The notes beneath the pieces are model-generated. The model searched no databases and was not told where the DNA came from. It worked only from the letters and a program-made list of their open reading frames with translations. Below, piece after piece: positions 14,646 to 20,602 of a DNA stretch of 26,582 nucleotides. The position numbers were made by a program, and so were the translations under genes. The stretch comes from a virus. Location: the IMG/VR virus record IMGVR_UViG_3300037041_000665, positions 1-26,582 of that record; one strand, written 5' to 3'. The stretch's first letter is position 1, and each line of letters begins with the position of its first letter.

Positions 14646-14819
14646 TTACTTTGTTAGTGTTTCAATTAAAAGGGCCGCCAAAAGTGGCAATACAAATAGG
14701 GCCGCGACCGTTCCCCAGTGCTCAATGATCAATAGAATTTTTTCCCTGTTCCCGTTTCTGTTTGTTTGTGTGTACAAATAGGCGGGCCCGTTTGTCTGTT
14801 TGTTTGTTTGTGGTTTCAT
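14646..14819 (-). CDS. Small single-pass membrane protein (57 residues)
   Basis: ATG 14819 to TAA 14646, first gene of the leftward operon, directly behind the promoter at 14845-14873 with a leader of about 20 bases (AACAAACAAACAGAAACGAT). A polar Asn/Thr/Gln-rich N-terminus (MKPQTNKQTNGPAYLYTQTN) precedes one hydrophobic helix (about 36-54, TVAALFVLPLLAALLIETL). Small membrane proteins made first in phage operons often act on host membranes or superinfection, but nothing specific can be said. Confidence 0.6.
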   Translation of the reverse strand: MKPQTNKQTNGPAYLYTQTNRNGNREKILLIIEHWGTVAALFVLPLLAALLIETLTK

Positions 14820-14844
14820 ATCGTTTCTGTTTGTTTGTTGGATG

Positions 14845-14873
14845 CAAAACTACAAACGTTTTTTGAATTGCAA
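14845..14873 (-). promoter_or_regulatory. Leftward early promoter (TTG-N18-TAGTTTTG)
   Basis: On the minus strand TTTTG ends at 14871, an 18-base spacer follows, then TAGTTTTG (14852-14845) and CATC. The extended TTTTGCATC is shared with the rightward promoter at 15207-15236 and with the small-RNA promoter at 16020. It drives the five-gene cassette ending at 13186. Confidence 0.7.
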
Positions 14874-14948
14874 AACTTTTTTTCAAAAACTTTTAAAAAT
14901 ATTTTCAAAAAGTAAAAATACAGATCTTTGCGTGCATGTATCCGGGAA

Positions 14949-14983
<35 letters not shown>

Positions 14984-15019
14984 CGCCCAGGCACACACGT
15001 ACACACGCACGTACATGCG

Positions 15020-15184
15020 TTGACGAACGGTTGACGATTGACGAGCGGTTGACGATTGACGACAGCTTGACGATTGACGACAGCTTGACGACAGCTTGAC
15101 GACAGCTTGACGACTGACGATACCTTGACGATAAAAAATTATTGACGATAACTTGATGATTGACAAGCACTTGACGAGTGACGA
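15020..15184 (+). repeat. TTGACGA heptamer array, 17 units (iteron-like)
   Basis: Exact TTGACGA begins at 15020, 15031, 15038, 15049, 15056, 15067, 15074, 15085, 15096, 15107, 15125, 15142 and 15171. One-base variants begin at 15114, 15153, 15160 and 15178. The steps are 11 or 7 bases (one is 17), because the heptamers are either abutted or separated by 4-base spacers (ACGG, CGGT-type or CAGC). Thus 18-bp super-units such as TTGACGATTGACGACAGC form. All copies point the same way, ending 13 bp before the inverted-repeat arm. Array of binding sites for a phage protein (origin iterons or operator) is the best reading. Confidence 0.9.
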
Positions 15185-15206
15185 AAAAAATATTTTAAAA
15201 AAAGTT

Positions 15207-15236
15207 TTGCAATTAGAATCAGGCTTTGTAGTATTG
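15207..15236 (+). promoter_or_regulatory. Rightward early promoter (TTG-N19-TAGTATTG)
   Basis: TTG at 15207-15209, 19-base spacer and TAGTATTG at 15229-15236 (one mismatch to TAnnTTTG), followed by CATC. The leader to ATG 15265 is about 22 bases (CAAACAACTAAACGAAACGA). It starts the right-hand early operon. Confidence 0.65.
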
Positions 15237-15264
15237 CATCGTCAAACAACTAAACGAAACGACA

Positions 15265-15501
15265 ATGAGCAAACCAACTCTAAAGGACATGATCGCTGCC
15301 TCAGATGGTAGGGTGATGTTAGCAAGCCTACCCAAGCGCTTGACGATTGACGAAATCAAAGCCATCATTAACTCTTTTGATTATGATGATGACCCCTACC
15401 AGGAATGCAAGCGCATCAAAGCAGAACTGAACGCCAATGGCTGGGACTGCTCCTATGGTCTTGACGGTATGATCCACAGCGTTAAACCCTTGACGATATG
15501 A
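15265..15501 (+). CDS. Small early protein, first gene of rightward operon
   Basis: A 78-residue protein, MSKPTLKDMIAASDGRVMLA, then KRLTIDEIKAIINSFDYDDD and a C-terminal half CKRIKAELNANGWDCSYGLD. It follows the rightward promoter by about 25 bases. Residues RLTIDE are encoded by GCGCTTGACGATTGACGA, an exact extra copy of the noncoding heptamer super-unit, and the gene ends with another TTGACGA, so the array motif continues inside coding sequence. ATGA overlap with the next gene. The first gene after an early promoter often encodes a host-takeover or regulatory protein; no family recognised. Confidence 0.75.
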   Translation: MSKPTLKDMIAASDGRVMLASLPKRLTIDEIKAIINSFDYDDDPYQECKRIKAELNANGWDCSYGLDGMIHSVKPLTI

Positions 15502-15662
15502 AATTACTTATCTTGACGATAGCCTTGAGCATTCACGGCATTTGGTTCACTGACGATTTAGAGCTGGTGACGAAAGTAGCTGGTCTTTGCTTCTTAATCG
15601 CCTTAGCAGCCTTTATAGCCTTCAAATCAGCCATCATTGATGACGAATCGGACTACAAATGA
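15498..15662 (+). CDS. Small single-pass membrane protein (54 residues)
   Basis: ATG 15498 overlaps the previous TGA (ATGA). The protein starts MKLLILTIALSIHGIWF, a short hydrophobic N-terminus, then TDDLELVTKVAGL and a second hydrophobic helix (CFLIALAAFIAF), ending acidic (KSAIIDDESDYK). It is either a signal-peptide-bearing or two-pass membrane protein. Three TGACGA motifs lie in the gene. Its TGA overlaps the ATG of the next frame. No family recognised. Confidence 0.6.
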   Translation: MKLLILTIALSIHGIWFTDDLELVTKVAGLCFLIALAAFIAFKSAIIDDESDYK

Positions 15663-16081
15663 TGACGATTGAACAGAGCTGTGCTTTTATGCTGCATATA
15701 CCTTACACAGCATTTAAGCCATTTAGAGACAATAACTCTGAAATGACTTCGACCCACTATATGGAACTTCCGACTGCGACCCCTTCTTATGTATTCGGCA
15801 CTGATGCCTGGGCGTTTTCGTTTACCTTAACCTATTCTCCTTTCGGATATGCAGCTCCTGTTGTCAAGCTAGACAGCGCAGGCATTGGTGGTGGTAAGGT
15901 ATCCATACTGAGCGATTGTTTTTATTTAATGCTTGTACAATCCGATACAACAAGCCACAAAAAAAGCCTGGTAGTCGGGTTACCAGGCTCTATATGCTTG
16001 CAATCGATGATTGTTGATGCAAATATAGTTGATGTCCCGACGACACACAACAAATATACAAATAATTTTAAACCCCTTTAA
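15659..16081 (+). CDS. Hypothetical protein, doubtful 3' half
   Basis: A 140-codon frame starting at ATGATG, overlapping the previous stop by 4 bases, which supports real translation. It reads MMTIEQSCAFMLHIPYTAF and has an aromatic/Gly-rich centre (FGTDAWAFSFTLTYSPFGYA). The last 40 codons run through a perfect minus-strand terminator hairpin and a strong minus-strand promoter, so this part may be fortuitously open. No protein family recognised. An alternative is that the region holds mainly an antisense small RNA. Confidence 0.45.
   Translation: MMTIEQSCAFMLHIPYTAFKPFRDNNSEMTSTHYMELPTATPSYVFGTDAWAFSFTLTYSPFGYAAPVVKLDSAGIGGGKVSILSDCFYLMLVQSDTTSHKKSLVVGLPGSICLQSMIVDANIVDVPTTHNKYTNNFKPL
15958..16013 (-). 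ncRNA. Putative small antisense RNA
   Basis: A minus-strand promoter (16020-16050) is followed after about 25 bases by a strong intrinsic terminator (15959-15989), so an RNA of about 55 nt is predicted, beginning near 16013 with CAACAATCATCGATTGC and ending in the T-run. It opposes the rightward early operon. It is too short for a useful peptide. It may act as an antisense regulator, or the promoter-terminator pair may be an insulator. Confidence 0.45.
15959..15989 (-). terminator. Strong minus-strand terminator
   Basis: On the minus strand AGCCTGGTA (15989-15981), a 7-base loop, TACCAGGCT (15973-15965), then six T. The 9-bp stem is perfect. Confidence 0.8.
16020..16050 (-). promoter_or_regulatory. 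Minus-strand promoter TTG-N20-TATATTTG
   Basis: TTG at 16050-16048, 20 bases, TATATTTG at 16027-16020, then CATCAACAA, which copies the TTTGCATC and AACAA downstream of the leftward early promoter. One of the best promoter matches in the window. Confidence 0.6.
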
Positions 16082-16085
16082 ACAA

Positions 16086-16361
16086 ATGAAAATGACAGTA
16101 ACCGGATCTTGGATGGTCCCGATGTGCGAAGAAGCCATTGACTATCTTAAATACCACAACCCTGAGTTGATGTGGATGCTTGACATCACCTATAAGCATC
16201 ACATTGACAAGCGCACTAAGAAGCTCTACACCCACATCGGCAAGCTTACTGAGGAGGTCCTCCCTTGGTGCTTTATTCCGCCCTTCGTTGAGGTGATGAC
16301 GATTGAGGATTTTATTGATAAAATCTACATTCCGCACACTTTTTCCCTTGATGTTTATTAA
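16086..16361 (+). CDS. Hypothetical protein (91 residues)
   Basis: ATG 16086 (MKMTVTGSWMVPMCEEAIDY) follows an A/T-rich leader; an in-frame ATG at 16092 begins MTVTGSW, matching the MTV start of the next gene. The frame is open to 16029, but that upstream part is the promoter region. The rest reads YLKYHNPELMWMLDITYKHH, then IGKLTEEVLPWCFIPPFVEV and MTIEDFIDKIY. It is Trp/Tyr-rich and probably soluble. TGACGA occurs once more (16297-16302) in MTIED. No family recognised. Confidence 0.7.
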   Translation: MKMTVTGSWMVPMCEEAIDYLKYHNPELMWMLDITYKHHIDKRTKKLYTHIGKLTEEVLPWCFIPPFVEVMTIEDFIDKIYIPHTFSLDVY

Positions 16362-16415
16362 CTTAGTTTTTGATTTTTACACCCGCATTACTTTTCACCT
16401 TTTAACAACCTAAAA

Positions 16416-16646
16416 ATGACAGTAAAAAACTACCTATTGCAACTCCCGACTGATGTGTCGGAAAAGGCAATAATCAACACCCAAATCGATGTGCTGGATC
16501 ACCCTTGTGATGGCATCTGCGATGCTCTCCTGATGGCGTTCTATTGGGACAAGACTCCCCAAGGTCATGACTACTGGGAAGCCATCTACAATGCCTATGA
16601 GGCAGACACCGATGCTGAGAAAATGTTTGACCCACGACTAAATTAA
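16416..16646 (+). CDS. Hypothetical protein (76 residues)
   Basis: Starts MTVKNYLLQLPTDVSEKAII, contains HPCDGICDALLMAFYWDKTP and ends with an acidic helix (YEADTDAEKMFD). The leader AACAACCTAAAAATG is typical for this genome. Soluble, acidic; a short Cys pair (CDGIC) is present. Unknown function. It precedes the HTH-like gene by 5 bases. Confidence 0.7.
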   Translation: MTVKNYLLQLPTDVSEKAIINTQIDVLDHPCDGICDALLMAFYWDKTPQGHDYWEAIYNAYEADTDAEKMFDPRLN

Positions 16647-16651
16647 TACTG

Positions 16652-17020
16652 ATGCCAAAAATGAGAGACATTCACGAACGCAAGCTGATTACTAAAAATT
16701 GGCCATTGCCGTTCGAAGCCATCCAGGAGATGAAGCAGTTCATCGTCTATGGTGATGTATCAGAAATCGCTAAGGAGCTGGATGTATCCATCTTCAAGAT
16801 ATGGGACTACCTGAACAGAGAGAGAAGCAAGTATGACCTAAAGGTGATGATTGCCATCTTAGAAAGAGCAGAAAGAAACCAAACGATTATGGATCCTAAG
16901 ACATTAAGCCGCAGATGGCGGTTCAGCTTGAGGATGTATATTAACAAGATTTACCGACACTATTCAACTAAAGAAAGCAAAGATGTACGAAATAGACTAC
17001 AAGAGGTTGAGGCAGTCTAG
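16652..17020 (+). CDS. Helix-turn-helix-like small protein
   Basis: A 122-residue basic protein. EMKQFIVYGDVSEIAKELDV then SIFKIWDYLNRER (about 26-58) has the spacing of a helix-turn-helix, with the Gly-Asp turn and a basic recognition-helix end. The remainder is basic (SRRWRFSLRMYINKIYRHYS). It could be a transcription regulator of the early operon or a small DNA-binding partner of the replication proteins downstream. ATG 16652 is used; MRD at 16661 is an alternative. The 3' end overlaps the next gene by 38 bases. Confidence 0.7.
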   Translation: MPKMRDIHERKLITKNWPLPFEAIQEMKQFIVYGDVSEIAKELDVSIFKIWDYLNRERSKYDLKVMIAILERAERNQTIMDPKTLSRRWRFSLRMYINKIYRHYSTKESKDVRNRLQEVEAV

Positions 17021-17162
17021 AATGCCTACCCTCGCCCAGCAGCAAGGCTGGAAACCTGCGGTGATGACAACAGTTATCCCTGATGTTGACCCTGCCAGCG
17101 AAGAGGCTGAGAAGCAGAGAAGAAAACTAATTGACCAACTTTACAAAAACAAATTAATCTAA
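16983..17162 (+). CDS. Small hypothetical protein (59 residues)
   Basis: ATG 16983 (MYEIDYKRLRQSRMPTLAQQ) overlaps the previous gene by 38 bases; an inner ATG at 17022 would avoid the overlap. It continues GWKPAVMTTVIPDVDP and ends in a charged helix (SEEAEKQRRKLIDQLY). It stops 6 bases before the ERF gene. The composition is clearly protein-like. Perhaps a small partner of ERF, from position only. Confidence 0.65.
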   Translation: MYEIDYKRLRQSRMPTLAQQQGWKPAVMTTVIPDVDPASEEAEKQRRKLIDQLYKNKLI

Positions 17163-17168
17163 CTAAAA

Positions 17169-17753
17169 ATGAAAAACATCATCAAAGCCTTATATGAGGC
17201 AAAGAAAGAAATCGGCTCAATCAAGAAAGACCAAAAGAATCCTTTCTTTAAGAAGAACTATGCCGACATCAATTCCATCATCGACCAGGTCGAGCCTATC
17301 CTTGAGAAGCATGGCTTGCTCTTATTGCAGCCTATCACCGATGAGAAAGTCATCTCCATCATCTACCATGTAGAAAGCGGTGAGAGCCTTAGCAGCGAGA
17401 TGAAGCTGACTGGCAGCAACAATCCCCAAGCTGTCGGATCTGAGATAACTTATTTCCGCAGGTACACTTTGCAGAGCTGCTTGGCCTTGATGGCCTTCGA
17501 TGACGATGCCAATATGGCTTCGGGCAGAACTACTCCTCCAGCACAGCCATTGCCAGCACCACAGCAGAAGCCAGCGAGTGATGGTCAGGTGAAGATGGCT
17601 AAGGAACTATGGGAGCAAGGTAAAAACAAAGATGCTGGTGGATTGGTCCGCATAGCGATGAAGTACAAGTTTGACCAACTCAAGCGCATTGAGCATCTTG
17701 GTGCTACCGACATCAATCTCCTTATCGTAGACCTTCAAGCCTTCTTGAAATGA
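17169..17753 (+). CDS. erf: ERF-family single-strand annealing recombinase
   Basis: A 194-residue protein. The ERF core is visible in KNPFFKKNYADINSIIDQVE (23-42) and GSEITYFRRYTLQSCLAL (90-107), followed by FDDDANMA, a Pro/Gln-rich linker (PPAQPLPAPQQKPAS) and a C-terminal helical domain with DGQVKMAKELWEQGKNKDAG. ERF proteins anneal complementary single strands and help circularise or recombine phage DNA. Length is normal. It overlaps the next gene by 4 bases and opens the replication/recombination section of the early arm. The leader CTAACTAAAAATG is typical. Confidence 0.92.
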   Translation: MKNIIKALYEAKKEIGSIKKDQKNPFFKKNYADINSIIDQVEPILEKHGLLLLQPITDEKVISIIYHVESGESLSSEMKLTGSNNPQAVGSEITYFRRYTLQSCLALMAFDDDANMASGRTTPPAQPLPAPQQKPASDGQVKMAKELWEQGKNKDAGGLVRIAMKYKFDQLKRIEHLGATDINLLIVDLQAFLK

Positions 17754-18907
17754 AGACAATAAATCTTGTGTCGCAAATAATTAATGATAAATATACAGAG
17801 TATGTATATGATGCATTTGACATCCAAGATAAAGAGAAGACATCTATATCAATTCCTTACGACTTAGATAATCTTGTTGAATTTGATTGGAATATTGGAG
17901 TGATAGTGGGTGGTAGCGGAAGCGGAAAGACAAGCATTTTAAAAACGCTGGGGGATTTAAGATCTCCCAGCTTTAAAGAAGACAAGGCACTAATCAGCAA
18001 CTTTGATTGGCTTGAGCCTAAAGATGCTGCATTAATTTTAACATCTATCGGATTGTCATCTGTTCCAACTTGGCTTAGGCCATTTAGCAAGCTTAGTAAT
18101 GGAGAGCAGTATAGGGCATCTTTAGCATACCTTATATCCTCTTCAAAGGATGGTGAGGTTGTGTTAATAGATGAGTACACCTCAGTAGTAGATAGAGATG
18201 TGGCAAAAGCAATGAGCTATGCGCTTCAGAAATTTGTTCGTAGAGAGAATAAGAAAGTTATATTAGCATCTTGTCATTATGATATACTTGAGTGGCTCAT
18301 GCCTGATTGGACCTGCTCACCGCAAAAAGGAGGCGCACTTGAAAGAGGCGAATGGCTTCGGCAAGGTAGACCAGCCATCGAATTACAAGTTAGTAGAGTC
18401 AAACATAAGGCTTGGGACATCTTCAAGAATCATCATTATTTAAGCAATAAATTAAGCAAATCCTTTAGCCTATTGCTTTTTGAATGGAATAACAACCCAG
18501 TAGCCATATGCGTGTATGCAAGTATGCCAAGTGGAACATTGAAGAATGGTTATAGATTAAGCAGGACTGTTGTTTTGCCCGATTTTCAAGGTATAGGAAT
18601 TGGTAAAGGCATATCAAATTTTACGGCATCAATACTTAAAAATAATGGATACAGAGTTTTTACCAAGACCGTAAACCCTGCGCTTGGCATATATAGAGAC
18701 ATTGACTCTTTAAGCTGGAAGCCAACATCTAAAAACAGAAAAGAAAGGAAAGACAAAAACTTCAAGTGTTTCGAAACAAAAAAATGGAAGCCATTAATAA
18801 GATTGTCTTATTGCCATGAATATATAGGGGAGGCAATACATGGTTATGATAATTTGCTTATGCCAATAAATCATTATCGAACAAAAAATCAATTAACACT
18901 TTTTTAA
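17750..18907 (+). CDS. ABC-type ATPase fused to GNAT (Mom-like?) domain
   Basis: A 385-residue fusion without membrane segments. The N-terminal half is an ABC ATPase: Walker A GGSGSGKTS (54-62), signature LSNGEQ (115-120), Walker B VVLIDE (137-142), and His switch in SCHYD (H176). The C-terminal half is GNAT-like: KHKAWDIFKNHHYLSNKL (218-234), then the CoA-binding loop VVLPDFQGIGIGKG (274-287). The HHYL motif and the following pattern recall Mom-type GNAT proteins that modify adenine in phage DNA; that is from memory. The protein could couple ATP-driven DNA scanning to base modification against restriction. It overlaps ERF by 4 bases. Codon use (ATA, AGA, AAT-rich) is more AT-rich than in neighbouring genes, suggesting separate acquisition. 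Confidence 0.88.
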   Translation: MKTINLVSQIINDKYTEYVYDAFDIQDKEKTSISIPYDLDNLVEFDWNIGVIVGGSGSGKTSILKTLGDLRSPSFKEDKALISNFDWLEPKDAALILTSIGLSSVPTWLRPFSKLSNGEQYRASLAYLISSSKDGEVVLIDEYTSVVDRDVAKAMSYALQKFVRRENKKVILASCHYDILEWLMPDWTCSPQKGGALERGEWLRQGRPAIELQVSRVKHKAWDIFKNHHYLSNKLSKSFSLLLFEWNNNPVAICVYASMPSGTLKNGYRLSRTVVLPDFQGIGIGKGISNFTASILKNNGYRVFTKTVNPALGIYRDIDSLSWKPTSKNRKERKDKNFKCFETKKWKPLIRLSYCHEYIGEAIHGYDNLLMPINHYRTKNQLTLF

Positions 18908-18918
18908 ACAAAAACAAC

Positions 18919-19362
18919 ATGAACTTAATCGAAATCCCAAGGAGTAATGTCGGCAAGGCTGACATCTCCGAGTACGCAAACAAAATGATTTCCCTCGTAG
19001 AGAATGGCGAGGCTGACCCACTCGAACTACACATCAAAGCTAAGGCCCTTACGAAGGCTTTAGCCGAACTCATCGAGAAGACTGAGGAGTTAACAAGGGA
19101 AGAGGCAATGAAGTACGGAGGCAAGTCCTTTGAAGCCTTTGGTGCTACTATCCAACTCAAGGAGGGTGCAGACACTCCCGACCTCGATGAGGATGCTGTC
19201 TTGAGAGAACTCAAAGAGGCTGTCAAAGCAAGGGAGGCTATCCTCAAGCAGGTGTATAAGATGAAAGGCGGAGTGCAGGTAGTGGATGAGGCTACTGGAG
19301 AGGTAGTGCCATTGCTTCCCCCTAAGCCTACCAAAGCAAGCATAGCAATCTCTTTTAAATAA
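18919..19362 (+). CDS. Hypothetical coiled-coil-like protein (147 residues)
   Basis: Starts MNLIEIPRSNVGKADISEYA; helical and acidic, with ALTKALAELIEKTEELTREE and EDAVLRELKEAVKAREAILK as likely amphipathic or coiled-coil helices, ending in a Pro-rich tail (VVPLLPPKPTKASIAISFK). It resembles, in layout only, small replication-module helper proteins. It lies 11 bases after the ABC-GNAT gene with leader AAACAAAAACAACATG. Function unknown. Confidence 0.75.
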   Translation: MNLIEIPRSNVGKADISEYANKMISLVENGEADPLELHIKAKALTKALAELIEKTEELTREEAMKYGGKSFEAFGATIQLKEGADTPDLDEDAVLRELKEAVKAREAILKQVYKMKGGVQVVDEATGEVVPLLPPKPTKASIAISFK

Positions 19363-19368
19363 CCAGCC

Positions 19369-19725
19369 ATGAAAAATTATAAAGCAAGCGTATTTTTAAA
19401 AAGACCAGACCACTATACTAAGCCAATGCCTCACCCTAAATGGTGGCGCAGATGGCTCGGTCAGACAGTATCCTACGAAATAGGGTTTGAAAGGGTTGTT
19501 TACGAATTTCAAGCTCCTCAAGCAGCTATAAGCGCAGATTGGTTTCAAGAAATGATAAGAAAGTCACTAATGCAGGTATCTGAAAATAGCAACGTGCTGC
19601 TATATGATGGGAGTATGATGTTTGAAGAAAATAGGCAAGCAACTCAATACATACCTACTGAGGGAGGCATTGTAGAGCCATCAACCACTAATCATCTATT
19701 AAACAATACGGAGGAAAAGAAATGA
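19369..19725 (+). CDS. Hypothetical protein (118 residues)
   Basis: Starts MKNYKASVFLKRPDHYTKPM, continues PHPKWWRRWLGQTVSYEIGF with a Trp/Arg-rich patch, then strand-like VVYEFQAPQAAISADWFQEM and an acidic tail with IPTEGGIVEPSTTNHL. No signal peptide or membrane span. ATGA overlap with the next gene. The aromatic-basic patch could bind nucleic acid, but nothing is diagnostic. Confidence 0.7.
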   Translation: MKNYKASVFLKRPDHYTKPMPHPKWWRRWLGQTVSYEIGFERVVYEFQAPQAAISADWFQEMIRKSLMQVSENSNVLLYDGSMMFEENRQATQYIPTEGGIVEPSTTNHLLNNTEEKK

Positions 19726-19895
19726 CAGCAGAAATGAAAGCATTGTCGTTGTTGCACCGGCACAATGGCGATAAGAAGTCCGCAGAGCTTAATGCCTTAG
19801 AAATATTAGATGATGTCACTTGGAATGGTGACCAGGAGGAGATAGACTTTTGGGAGGCTGTATTGGATGAACTCGAACTGATGGAGGAAGAATGA
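19722..19895 (+). CDS. Small acidic protein (57 residues)
   Basis: ATG 19722 and TGA 19893-19895 make ATGA overlaps with both neighbours, which strongly supports coupled translation. It reads MTAEMKALSLLHRHNGDKKS, then AELNALEILDDVTWNGDQEE, and ends in an acidic helix (DELELMEEE). The acidic surface could mimic DNA or bind the basic loader next door. No family recognised. Confidence 0.65.
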   Translation: MTAEMKALSLLHRHNGDKKSAELNALEILDDVTWNGDQEEIDFWEAVLDELELMEEE

Positions 19896-20602
19896 GCGGA
19901 TGGATTAAGATAGAGCGGTCCCTACAAGATCATTGGATATGGTCAGATGCTGTTAAACTGAAGTGTTGGGTGGGTATCCTGCTCAACGCTTCACACAGCA
20001 ATCAGAAGGTGCTTATAGGCTCTGAAGTGATAGAATGCCGAAGAGGAGAGATAGTCGGTAGCCTAAGAGACATCGCATCTACCCTAGGAGTCTCTAAAGA
20101 CTACCTCAGGCAGTTTATATCGATTCTTCAAAAAGATTTCATGGTAAATTCTGAAAGTTCGTCAAAGTACACACGGATAACTATTTGTAACTATGATAGT
20201 TATCAAGGGTCGCTACACGATGAGAAGACGATTCAAAGACAAACTGAAGACAGTAAAAAGAATGTAAAGAATGAAAAGAAAAGTCTAATTGATAAAAAAG
20301 CAAAAGATTTAGAACCTACAAGCATTGTGGATAAGTTTAACATATTTTGGGAAGTCTACAATAAAAAGGAAAGCAGAGCAACAGCACTCAAGTCATGGGA
20401 TAAGTTATCTCCCGAAGAGATGGATAAGGTCTTAGAGACAGTCAGCAGCTATGTCCTTTGGAAGAGTGACCCGAACTACCGAAAGCTTCCAGCAACTTAT
20501 TTAAATCAAAAGTGCTTCAATGATGAAATTCCATCTATTTTTGCAACCCCAATAAAGAAAGAAACAACAACTTACCAGCCACCAGCCAATGCAATATTCT
20601 GA
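19892..20602 (+). CDS. Replication initiator / helicase-loader-like protein
   Basis: A 236-residue protein directly before dnaB, overlapping it by 14 bases. The N-terminal half (SGWIKIERSLQDHWIWSDAV ... EIVGSLRDIASTLGVSKDYL) is a winged-helix DNA-binding domain of the DnaD/replication-initiator kind common in phages. A Lys-rich linker (about 115-145) follows, then a DnaD-like helical C-terminal part (FNIFWEVYNKKESRATALKS; YVLWKSDPNYRKLPATYLNQ). Such proteins bind the origin and load DnaB. The pairing with dnaB supports this strongly. The C-terminus is Pro/Thr-rich. Confidence 0.85.
   Translation: MSGWIKIERSLQDHWIWSDAVKLKCWVGILLNASHSNQKVLIGSEVIECRRGEIVGSLRDIASTLGVSKDYLRQFISILQKDFMVNSESSSKYTRITICNYDSYQGSLHDEKTIQRQTEDSKKNVKNEKKSLIDKKAKDLEPTSIVDKFNIFWEVYNKKESRATALKSWDKLSPEEMDKVLETVSSYVLWKSDPNYRKLPATYLNQKCFNDEIPSIFATPIKKETTTYQPPANAIF

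Noticed and set aside
15020-15184. CRISPR array.
   Set aside because: Units are 7 bases with 0-4 base spacers; a CRISPR needs 23-40 base repeats and unique spacers of similar length.
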